Shown: positions 38,301 through 50,300 of the stretch, in pieces
How positions within the stretch are numbered: the first letter of the stretch is position 1
Layout: the number at the start of each line of letters is the position of its first letter
NCBI GenBank assembly: GCA_050084985.1
Contig: JBITNC010000002.1
Span: forward strand, 28,396,001-28,460,000
Source of the DNA: Nageia nagi
Taxonomy: Eukaryota; Pinophyta
Reading direction: 5' to 3'
DNA: 64,000 nucleotides
The notes under the pieces: model-generated
The model's database searches: none
The model's input: the letters and a program-made list of their open reading frames with translations, nothing else
Told to the model about the DNA's origin: nothing
Program-made: the position numbers and the translations under genes

Positions 38301-41300
38301 TACATGAGAGTGCATCAACTATTGTGTTTTTCTTGCCTTTGATATACTCAATTTCAAAATCATAAGACTACAATTTACTTACCCACTTCTATTGCTTTTC
38401 ACTGAGATCTAATTGTTCTAGGAAATACTTCAAGCTATTATGGTCAGTTTTGACCAGAAATCGTCCACATACCAAATATTACTTGAACCTAGTCAACACA
38501 TGCATTATGGCCAACATCTCTCTATCATACACACTAAAACTTTGCTCAACAGGAGTAAGCTTCCTACTCTCAAAAGTAATCAGCCTTCCTTCATGCATAA
38601 GTATGGCTCCTACTTCATAGTTCATACTTGGACGCATCACAAACAATACTAAATGGAATAGGGAAAACAGGAATTGCCAAACAAGGACAAATGCACATTA
38701 CCCTTTTGAGTTCTTCGAATGCTAACTGAGACTCACTACTCCAAACATATGCATCCTTCTGTAATGTCCCCAGCTTTTAGGTGTTTTGCCCATTTCCCCT
38801 CTGATGAATGGGAAAATTAATTTAGGTGTGATTTTGCCTATTTTTGTAGGTTTTGGCCAAATGATGTAAATTCCACTTAGATACTTAGTTAAAAGCTCTA
38901 ATTTTGAAATAAATTACCCTTTTTATTTATTTATTTATTGCATTTAGTTAAGTACCTAAAATACCAATAATGATGTATTTGTAATATGTAACATCCACTT
39001 TTTGCAAAAATTAATTAATTTTGGAATCCTAAGGATTCCCTTTCTGTAAATATTTATTTATTCATGTAATTGTTGTTAATTCCTAGGGATAGAATTATAA
39101 AGGTCCATTGGACCCACTTTGTGAGCTCCATGAGGGACGTTTTCCTCTCAAGCTAGGATGTGTTATTTTATTAGTCATTAATACACTTGGAGATCCTCAA
39201 AGATGATTGTGGGAACCCCAAGGCTTGCATCTATAAAACACTTGAGCATGGACAAACACCTTTTTGCCCCAGTGATGGATTTGGGAGCACTTGTACGCAT
39301 GCGCCAACCTTGGGGAGACTCCTAGACCCCCACATTGGCCCATGATAACTCCTAGACACCCACGCATGCACTCTAGACCTCACATTGGCTCATTATGACC
39401 CCAAGACACCCACACATGCATTCCTGGATCCCGATTGGCATGGGTGGCTCCCAAGCCCCCACATTGAACATGAGGACCCACGTTAAGCATGTGAAGGGCC
39501 TAGATACCCACGTTGGGCCTTGTTTGACCCCTAGGCATCTTTGATGGGCTTTGTGGGGCTTCTAGGAAGCCAATGTTGAGATAGGAGGGTTGGGTGATGA
39601 CTTTAAGGTGAGATCCAAATCCAATGTCGAGCTATATAAGGCTAAAGAGCCTCATTGCAGAGATAGACTTGATTTGATACAGAAACCGTTCTCTTCAGAG
39701 TTCAAAAACTTGGCAGTGTCAAGCACCCTTGAGTGCAACGCACAAGGAGAGTTCAGGAGGCGTATGTAAAGATCCGATTACAATCTCAAGTGCAAATTAG
39801 CAAATTTAATCAAACAAACCCTAACATTTGGTCTAGTGCATCCAAATAATGCATACACAACACCACAATGCCAACATCTGGCCCAAACTGGTAGGTAGCA
39901 ATATACAACAATACAAAATGTCAACATATGGCTCATACAATTGCATACATGCAAAGATAACGTTGCAACATGAGCAAGTACACAATGTAAAATGGAGATC
40001 GAATGGCCCAATGGCTATATAATGATATGAAATGAACGACAATACAATACAAAGCTCCGAGAGCTAGATGTTGGCCTCCAAGGAGCCAACTAGGGCACAA
40101 TAATGTTCTCAAGCTGGACGGACGGATGGAATAGTCTTGCTCCCTCAGAACTCGGATCCTCTCCACTAAAGGAGCCCTTCTCTTATCCTAGAAACCACTG
40201 AAGGTAGAAGCGCAACCTTGGAATACCACTGGATTGGCAAGGGTGCTACACCAGTGCAATAGACTAATAGGATCCCTCAGCCTGCTAATCCTCCTAGATG
40301 CTACACCTAGGAGTTTGCTTAGCGTCACTAATACTTCTGTCCTTTGGACGGTATCGAATGTAATAATAATCAAGTCTATCAAGCTATGAGGCTCCAATGC
40401 CTTTTTATAACACATCATTGGATCTGGATCTCACCTACAAGTCATTACCCAGTTCCATAATTCCAACGTTAGCCTCCTGGGGGTCCAAAATACCCATCGT
40501 GGGTGCCTAGGGGTCAAGCATGCCAACATGGGAGTTTGGAGTGCCATAAATGCCAATGTGGGGGTCTGGAGTGCCACACATGCCTAAGTAGGTCTAGGAG
40601 CCATGCGTGGGGGCTGAGAGAACCATAATGTTCAATTTATTGATCAAATGGATTACAAATATATAGTATTTGTAAGAGAACTAGTAGACAAATAGGTGGT
40701 TGAGAAATATTCTTCTCATCACTCACAAATATCTATAACAACAAGCCAAACCGTGTGGTTAACAAACCACTACAAGACAAATGACTTTCCATATGGTTAC
40801 AACAAATCACTACAAGAAAATACTACATGACATTTCAGATGCTCCACAATATTCTAATAGAATATTCTAATCTAAATAATAACACTTAACCTTAGGGAGT
40901 TAATTATTCCAACATACTCCCCCTTGATGCTAAGGGACGCATCTATGAGTTCTTAAGCATCACCAAGTTGGAAGAAACACTCTCTCTTACGTTTCCTCCA
41001 ATCTTTCAACGAGAAAGAAAAAATTGCAAGAATATGATAGGGACACTCCTCATGTGGTATCTCTTACTTTGTTGATGTTGATCCTTCGTGATTGAGTGCC
41101 TCCTTTTGTTGAGTAGCTCCCCCTTCAACAAAATTCTCTCCATGTGTGGTTTCCATCAACCACTCTCTCTCATCTTCTCTATGGTCTCCAAACCATGCTT
41201 TCAAGTAGTCATCTTTTACATCATTACATGAGTGGGTATTAATCTTCTCACAATGATGATTATACCAAACAACTCTCACAAATCTTTACACAAAAAATCA

Positions 41301-44300
41301 AAACAAACATGGACATGAAATGTCCTATTACAAATGCAACCATGTGTTGCTCCTCACACAAATTGTCTCTCCATACAAATGTTGTCTCCATGAGACAATC
41401 TTCAAATGATTCCTTGATAAGACATTCTCCATCCTCCATAATAGCCTTCAAGCTATCCTTCAAACATCTAGTCAGCAAACATTCATTAGTAGCATTAGCA
41501 AATAAGCCAAAAAGTAAGAGATCATCACCTCCAATGATGTTTTGGTGAGTAGATGTCCACAAGCTTTCCATTGATGTTGCTTTTGAAGCAATCATTTCTT
41601 CATTCATGATAAGGAATTCCCATGGTTCCTCTTTGCACATTGTTACCTCTATAAGACAACTCTCAGGCTCTTTTGATGCCTCCATTTCGCCATGAAGTCC
41701 ATCAATGGTTATCTCACTATTTTCTATCTCCCCCTTGAGATAGTCATCTTCATTCTTCACTCTTGATAAGTGGTCTTCTCCTTTGAGCATCAAGTCATCA
41801 ATGATCTCTCTTGGATCATTATCCCATATTGCCTCTTTAAGACAAACATCATATGCCTCCTCCATGGAGCACTCTTTATTTTTCTTCACTCCATGTGAGT
41901 GGTCTGCATCATAAGGGAGCCAACAATGCTCCTTGTCTTCAATATTCTCTTCCATGAGAATAGTGGTTGCTTGATTGTATGAATCCTCTTCATTTGGTGC
42001 CTCCTCATCTTTGCAATATGCCTTCTTCATTAGGCATTCTTCATAAGCTTCCTCCATGAAGCATTCATCCTCCTTATGATCAATGTGAATGTCATTACAA
42101 CATTCCATTCCCACAAGAGGTTTACAAGGCCTCTCACAAGGCTCTTCATCATACAAGTCTTCTTCTTCAAGGAAGAATTCATCATCATGCATGCCTTCAT
42201 AAGACATGTCTTCAAAAAGTCCTTCAAAAGGATCTTTAAAACAAGGCTCTTCACATGAGTCTCCATAAGACTCTTCAAGTATATATGGCCCTTCCAATGA
42301 GCCTTAACCAAAAGAAAAAGGCTCCCCCATGCTCACACAACCTTCATATTTGCTGACATCAAAAACATCTTTCAAAACCTTCCATGCAATAGAAGCTGAT
42401 TTACAACTTGCTATGAGAGGAAAAACATTTTCTTTCATACCTTTCCTTATGTTTATGAGGGCCAAACAATTTTGATATTGCTTCTCGTTCTTTATCTTCT
42501 TCTCTTCATCATAAAGGAAACTCCAAGTGTTCTTCATACCCATCTTCAATGATCTCCCAATGATCCTTAGCTATCAAAACTGTTTTCATTATTATGCTCC
42601 ACCAAGCATAATTTTCTCCATCAGATTTTGGATCCTCCAAGCCTTCAAACATGGTGTCCATCTCAATTTGTGGGGATTGAATAAATCCCCATCACAAACA
42701 CCATTAAAAAAATCAATCTCAAAAAAAATATATCACCTCAAAAAAATATTCCTTTCTGGAATAGAGTTTGCACTTCCTTTTTTTCATTATGCAAACTTTC
42801 TCCTTTTTTTTTATGTGGGCTCTATACTTTGTCTTCAGCTTCACCGTATTAACAATAATTTCATGAATTAGAATCGGTTCGCATCCCTTGCAACACTCTC
42901 CTATGTTTGTTAGTTTGACCTATCTCCTTTCTAGCGATTAAGTTTACAGATCCTTTCTGCAATGTGTGGGCTCACCTTCTCAAGACAATCACAACTACAA
43001 CATTCAATGACATACCTTCTACTTTTTTTTTTTGATGGCCCACAATGTTATCAAACAACTAATGTGCCTTCAATTCCACCCAAATCTCTCTCCAGATCTA
43101 TAGATCCCATAGATCATACTCAATCAGATTCACCTTACCAGCATCTTCAAGTCCGATATTTCAAATATATCCGATGTCTTTCTCTTCTATATTTTCCTCA
43201 AGAGAGCTGGGTTTGCAGTATCACAGATAAACTAGCTATGAACAACTACTAAAGGCACACACAGATAAAGCAATGATGGCCTTCAGATCTCTTTACGTGG
43301 AGTCTCCTTTCCTTATTGTGCAAGTGTTATCTTCCTTTATGCGAGTGCATGTAAATAAGCAATGTTTAGATGCTACTACACCTCCTTATATGCAATGTAG
43401 ATCGCCTGACACTCTTCCTCAATCCAATTCATCCATTCCTCACGATATCCACAGATTTCTTATATCAATAGTAGAAGACGAACAAGATCTCCTCCTTGCT
43501 AGTTGCATGCTGTTCTTCTTCATGCAACATTTCTTCTCTCAATGCCAACTCTCCACATGTGAACCTTCTACATGAGTCTCCTTTTGCGTAGCGCTCTTTC
43601 ACACGAGCCCAAATTCTTCCTCAACATCAGCTCCTTTGGCTCATGGGCCTTCTACGGATGCCTCTCCTGACTGGCACAAATCTATGATCCTTTCAGGCTT
43701 TTATGTTTCGTGGCTTCTTCTCTTAGCACATAGGCTCCTTTCAAACTATGTTGGGCGCTCCTCCTCTTGGCAGCACATCCCTCTCCAACAAATGGCTTCT
43801 ACGATGGCGTTGTACACCGATTAGTCACACTTCTTTCACCTACACATTTTCAAACCCAAAAAATTGATCTTCCACACTAGGCCTCTCAATGGCATAATAC
43901 ACCAAGGTCCTCAGGCAGATCTCCTCTTCTAAACCATACGGTTGTTATTGTTGGTTGCCATGTAGGTTGCACAACACAATTTTGATGATCGTCCTTGAAG
44001 AGCTTGATAAGTTCCTTCAAGACTTCACCCACTTTAACCCTATGACTTACTACGCTCTGATACCAATTGAGAGAACCATAATGTTCTGTTTATTGATCAA
44101 ATGGATTACAAATATTTCATTTTGTAAGAGAACTAGTAGACAAATAGGTAGTTGAGAAATATTCTTCTCATGACTCACAAATAACTATAAGAAGCCAAAC
44201 CATGTGGTTAACAAACCACTACAAGACAAATGACTCTCCATATGGTTACAACAAATCACTACAAGACAATACTACATGACATTTCACATGCTCCACAATA

Positions 44301-47300
44301 TTCTAATAGAATACTCTAATCTAAATAATAACTCTTAACCTTAGGGAGTTAATTATTCCAACAAGGGCTGGGTGTCATCATGGGCCAACATGGGGGTCTA
44401 GGAGTCTCCCCAAGGCTGGCACATGTACATAAGTGCTCATCCATCCACCTAAGTGCTAAACAGACCTTGGGATTCCCACAATCATAATCAAGATCTCCAA
44501 GTATAATAAAACTCATAATCCATGCGTGGGAGGGAGATGTCCCACTTGGGGCTCACAGTGGGGTCCATTGACCCATTAAGTCTCCTATCCCAAGAATTAA
44601 CTTAAAGTACAATGCAATAATAAAATATATTACAAAAGGGAATTCATAGGATTCCATAATCAAATAGAATAATACAAGGGGGACATCACAATGTGGAAAA
44701 CCTTTTGTCTTACGATTGAGGTGTTTGTTTATGTGAGTGAGGCTGCCCTACCCTAAGGCGTCCACAAGCGGTATGCATCTTTGAATCCATTCGGTGGCAT
44801 TCCGAAACCACATCCGTTCTCTTCACCAAGAGCTAGTCTGTGAGGGAGCCCTTCGATGAGGCATCCATAGAATAGGTAGGAGGTGGTTGTTCAACTTCAG
44901 TTTCAAAGTCTATCTAAGCTCATTGTATGCCCTAGTTGGCTCCTTAGAGGCCAACATTGAGCCCTTTGGGCCAGTTCGGTATTGTACTCATTTATTCATC
45001 ATTAATATTGTCATGGCATACTTGGATCTCAATATTTGTCTCCATATTTGATGTGTATGCTTCCTTGCTTGCAACGTTGAGCTATTTTGTATGTATATGC
45101 TTCCATATGTCATTCATTGGCATTCTTGGATGAGTTTGGCAGTGTATGAGCCCCTATGTATGATGTTGGGCAATTTAGTGCTATTGGTGCTTGCAGATAG
45201 AGTTGTTGGCTTTCCTGGCTCTTCCTAATGTGTATTTGATGCCCTAGATCAGACGTGGTATGCTTGAGGGTGAATTTTGATATTTTGTAGTATTTATTTA
45301 GGTAATATGTGCGTGAGAATTTTTGGGGATATTATAGTGGTATCATAGCTTGGATCTCGCCAACCTATGAATGAGACCTGCAGTCCATAATTACTATACC
45401 AAATCCAACACCAGAAGAGAGATGTCTTCAGCCAAGAAAGGTGGAAAGGGGATGCTACCAGAAGATACCCTAGCTAGAACCACTCAGGCTGATGATTGCA
45501 GACCATGGATGGAGGACGTCTAAGACAAGGATGCTTTCAGAGAACAAAATTCAGCTAGAAGAGGTAGATCCCCATCGGCTAGGAGAAGGAGAAGCTCTAC
45601 CCTAGCTAGAAAGGCTACGGTAGAAAGAAAATTTAATGAACTTATTGCGGCCATGAGGAGTATGATGGAGGTAGTGCAAAATCAATCAACCACTATAGAT
45701 GCTTGGTTCCAAAGGAAAGAAGACCCAAAAAGACAAGTGACTCCCTCACGTTCTATTTCGGATGAGGAGGAAGAACCAAGGGAGGACAGAATGGAGAAAG
45801 AGCCCAACTTAAGGAGATCACATAGCTTGAGGGACAGAGGATCCACTCATCACGAGTCCATGAGCTACCAAGAGCATGCGTTTGTGAGATCCCATTCTAT
45901 GCTAGATCCAGGATTGAGGAGGGATATGAATTTCAATGGCTATTTGGAGATTTTGGGTATGAAGGGAGGTGGTTCTCATGGCATCCACTCTCAAAGCAAT
46001 TCATGGGTGATAAGAGAGAACTGCAACAAAAGATAAACAAAATGCAGGTTCAAATGTATGATGAAAAGAAGATGACAGCTAGGCTACATCAACTGCAGAC
46101 ATACTTTACTCTGAGTCCGAACATGGTGGAAGAAGATGCAATCCATTTTGCATCATTGCATTTTGAGGGAGATGCTCTCAAATGGTGGCAACATGGGGTA
46201 ATTAACCAAGATTACTCTCACATCTCCTCTTTAGACGAATTTGCTTGGAGGTTGGTAAAACGGTTTGATAGGAAGAAGGAGAACGGTTATTTCAAAGAGC
46301 TCACATCCTTGAGTCAAGGTACGGTGGATGACTTCGTTTCAGATTTTTAGAAAATTGCAATCATTATCCACAATATTTCAATGGAGAGATTGACCTTCAT
46401 CTTTGTTGAGGGGTTGATGGAACCCTTGCAAGGAATGGTGAAGGTATCTAGATCGAAAACCCATGATGATACAACAAAGAAAGCCTATGATTTGGAGCCG
46501 ACTATGATCACCCTCAAAGGGGGACAAACGCATAAGGCACATGCCTTACGTAAACCAACAACAAACAAGTAGGAATCTAGCAAGTTCAAATCTTTCCCCC
46601 CTCCTCGAATGGGCCAGATAGACGCAACCACTAGAAGAAAGCTGAAAGAAGAGACAAATGCTTTCACTGCAAGAAGCCATGGGAGCCAGGGCATCGTTGT
46701 CAAGGTAAGGGACAGGTGCACTACATTGAGGTTCTTTTAGACGAAGAGGATGAAGATTCAGATCTAGAGCTTGGCATGGATATGGTGGATTAGACATAGG
46801 CACCCAAGGCAGAGGCATCTCTTGGAAGTATGATTGCTTCACTCAATGGAGCAAAGAAATACCTCACTCTGAAGGTAATTGGGTAGGCAGGTGGGCAAGA
46901 TGTGATGGTCTTAATAGACCGTGGTGCTACTCACAATTCTATTGATGGAGATTTTGTGGAGAAGAAGGGTATCAAAACCAAGGAATTCAAAGGATTCAAA
47001 GTTTCAAATGCCAATGCGAAACTCACATTAGTAGACCAAATCGTGAAGAGATTTGGGGTGAGGTTAAAGAGTTACACAGTGAGAGAAAACTTTTGTGTAT
47101 CCACTCAAGGGACATCCTCACATCATCTTGGGTGTGCAATGGTTGTTTGAATTGGGTTACATTCACACCAATTATAGGAATCTAACCATAAGCTTTGATA
47201 TTGATGGTAAGATGCATACTTTTTAGGGAATCAAGGACGAATGCCCTCAAGTCACTAACAAGAAATTGGAAGTGATTGGCCCACACCATGAGGAAGAAAG

Positions 47301-50300
47301 GAGGCAAGACGAGTTAACGATGGGAAAAGAGATGTTACACCCCACATTGGACATGGAGGGGTCTTGGCATCCCACGTTGGACTTGGAGAGACCTCGACAT
47401 CCCACATTAGACATGAAGGGGTCTTGGCATCCCATGTTGGCCTTGGAGAGACCTAGGCACCCCACATTGGACATGGAAGGGTCTTGGCATCTCACGTCAT
47501 GTAAGGAGGAGACTTGGCATCCCACATTGGGCATGGAGGGTCTTGGCATCTCACTTTGTGCATAGAAGTTTGGCACTCCACGTTGGACATGGAGAAGGCC
47601 TAGCACCCAACATTGAACAAGGAAGTGGTTTGGCACCCCATGTTGAGCATCAAGGAGGTTGGGCACCTAACATTGGACATAGGGAAGGTTTGTGTAACAT
47701 CCCCTTTGTACTATAGAAAAGTAATGTAATAGCTAAAAGGGACGTCTTAATAACATCCTTTTTGAAGTTTGTTTTGTAGTTTGATTTGTGGTTTGTTTTG
47801 TATAACTTAGGATAGGAATTAATTGGTCCATGGACCCCATTGTGAGCCCCTAGTGGGACGTATCCCTCCCAAGTGTAGAATGGGATATATTAATTTACTT
47901 GGAGATCTCGAACTTGATTGTGGGAATCCCAAGAGCTTGTATACATTAATTAGCCAGGATAGAGGATTGCATGCTTGAGCCAGCCTTGGGGAGTCCCCTA
48001 GACCCCACGTTGGCCATCCCAGACTCCTAGGCTTCCAAGCATGACACCAACACCCACGTGGGCCATACATTAATTGTTGTTAATTCCTTGGAATGGAATT
48101 ATAAAGGTCCATTGGACCCACTTTGTGAGCCCCATGAGGGACATTTTCCTCCCTAGCTAGGATGTGTTATTTTATTAGTCATTAATACACTTGGAGATCC
48201 TAAAAGATGATTATGAGAATCCCAAAGCTTGTATAGCACCTAGATAACACTTGAGCATGGATAAACACCTATTTGCCCTAACGTTGGATTTGGGAGTAGT
48301 TGTACACATGTGGCAGCCTTGGGGAGACTCCTAGAACCCCATGTTGGCCCATGATGACTCCTAGACACCCACCTATGCACTCTAGACCCCACATTGGCTC
48401 ATTATGACCCCAAGACACCCACACATGCGTTCCAGGACCCCCACGTGGCATGGGTGACTCCCAAACACCCACATTGAGCATGAGGACCCACATAGAGCAT
48501 GTGAAGGGCCAAGATACCCACATTGGGCCTTGTTTGACACCTAGGCTCCTTCATTGGGCTTTGTGGGACTTCTAGGAAGCCAACGTTGAGACAAGAGGGT
48601 TGGGTGATGACTTTGAGGAGGGATCCAGATCTAGTGATGAGCTATATAAGGCTAAGGAGCCTCATTGCAGAGATAGACTTGATTTGACAAAGAAACCCTT
48701 CACTTCGGAGTTCAAAGACTTGGCGATGTCAAGCACCCTTGAGCGTAGCACATAAGGAGAGTTTAGGATGCATGGAACACACCTTCTGTCTTACGGTTGA
48801 TTCCATCCGATGGCATTCCAAAACCACATTTGTTCTCTTCGTCAGGAGCTAATTTGTGAGGGAGCCCTTCGGTGAGGCATCCACAAAACTGGTAGGAGGT
48901 GGTTGTTCTACTTCAGTTTCAGAGTCTATCTCAACTCATTGTGTGTCGTAGTTGGATCCTTGGAAGCCAACGTTGAGCCCTTTGGGCTAGTTCGGGATTG
49001 TACTCATTTATTCATCATTAATACTGTCGTGGCATACTTGGATCTCAATATGTGTCTCCATATTTGATGTGTATGCTTCCATGCTTGCAATGTTGAGCTA
49101 TTTTGTATGTATATGATTGCATATGTGATTCGTTGGCATTCTTGGATGAGTTTGGTATAGTGTATGAGCCCCTGTGTATGACGTTGTGCAATTTAGTGCT
49201 ATTGGTGCTTGTAGAGTGAGTCGGTATTCCCAGCGCTTCCTAATGTGTATTTGATGCCCTAGATCAGACATGATATGCTTGAGGGTGAATTTTGATATTT
49301 TGTAGTATATATTTGGCTAATTTGTGCATGATATTTTTTTAGGATATTACATTATATCAAGGCAATTATATTTGTAAATGAAATACTAGTATGTCTAATA
49401 GAGGCATTGCATAGTTTTAGCCTTAATAGTTGTAATATTGGCATTAGATGTATCTTCAGTCATTAGTGCTCCCCTCTTCAAGGTAGAGCATCCTTGTAGG
49501 TGATTGCACCAACTATGAGGCATCATTGAGAGCTCCAAGGTTGGTCGTGGCACTACAAACAAGGATTTGGCATCCCAAGGCAAATGGACGACTCCTATGC
49601 ATGGATGTTGGACATGTGTGCATCCCAAGGCCCCACATCATCCCTCCTTAGCACTTGGACCCTTGGCGCTGATCCCAAAACACACCATCACCCCCTCTTG
49701 GACGTTGGATTCCTGAACCGTTGGATGTGATCTCACTTATCCTGAGGCTCCCCGTCTTGGACGTTGTAAACATGAGCACACGAATCACACCTCTCCATCA
49801 TTGGATCAACTCAATGGAAGATTAGAAGAGAGATTACATCGCCTATAAAAGGACTCTTAGACATTCCAAAATATGCAATTATTGATTATGAAACCCTTTT
49901 TATCGGATTAAATGTGAGAATTCTATCCTCGCCATTTGTAGGGCAACCTACATTTGAGGTCTTGAGGTGATAGGAAGCTAGCCTCAACCTTACTCCAGCA
50001 TTCTTGAGAGGAACATTGTTGGTTCCATTACAGAGTTGTGGGGAAGTCTTGGACTTGGCCTTGTTGTTGCTGCGATTGGTGAAGCCCGGGAGCTATCCAA
50101 CATAACCCTATTGGAGGAAGTCTTGGTACAAGCTCCTTAGGTTGAACATATATTCATGTAATTGCGCTATTCTCTTGTTTATCAATACAATTACATATTT
50201 CTATCTCAATTTGCTATTTCTTTCTCTGTTCTTCGACATTGGGTTTAAAGTGATACTCTCTTAGCATAAAATTTGTTTTACTACCTTATTGCAACGTTGG

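Larger units (their letters stand above)
40615..44363 (-). mobile_element. Short copia-like element E (3.75 kb): partial gag plus acidic ORF, no pol
   Basis: LTRs 40615-40914 (300 bp) and 44068-44363 (296 bp) are nearly identical in outline, starting TGAGAGAACCATAATGTTC and ending TTATTCCAACA on the plus strand. The PBS TGGTATCAGAGC (minus) lies at 44054-44065, and GGGGGA next to the 3' LTR serves as polypurine tract. Flanks GGGGC/AGGGC match at 4 of 5. Inside, only a UBN2-type gag start and a 345-residue acidic frame are found. The 5' leader (about 42700-44050) has no recognised coding. Confidence 0.88.
39765..44690 (-). mobile_element. Solo LTR M4 (about 1.17 kb net), carrying element E
   Basis: Runs TGTAAAGATCCGATTACAAT to GGGGGACATCACA, the same family as M5 (50517-51746). 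No clean 5-bp TSD is seen, but the D LTR homology resumes on both sides (AGGCGTA... and ...TTTTGTCTTACG, compare 48770-48815). It carries the shared block inverted near 44530-44590. Element E sits inside at 40615-44363. Confidence 0.7.
38987..45336 (+). repeat. Element D 5' LTR, interrupted by M4 and E
   Basis: Starts TGTAACATCCAC and ends GGGGATATTATA. Contains GGACCCACTTTGTGAGCTCC, GAGGGACGTTTTCCTC and several CCCACATTGGC phrases about 30 bp apart (39330-39440). A TATA-like GAGCTATATAAGGC lies near 39630. Solo LTR M4 splits it at 39764/44691. Confidence 0.8.
38987..49351 (+). mobile_element. Gypsy element D (gag + protease only), about 5.4 kb net
   Basis: Plus-oriented, 5' LTR 38987-45336 (1.43 kb without nested M4/E), PBS at 45338-45349 with one mismatch, gag and protease 45422-47150, a 30-bp tandem repeat 47341-47690, and 3' LTR 47693-49351. 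Flanks TAATA and TTATA match at 4 of 5. The internal region is only 2.35 kb and contains no RT, RNase H or integrase. This fits the gag-carrying, pol-lacking class described in plants as TR-GAG. Confidence 0.8.

Noticed and set aside
42962-43575. Plus-strand frames of about 100 codons inside element E
   Set aside because: They lie in the leader region opposite to element orientation and show no recognisable domain.
39765-44690. Claiming a TSD for solo LTR M4
   Set aside because: Flanks GCGTA and ATGTG do not match well; its insertion is supported only by D LTR homology on both sides.
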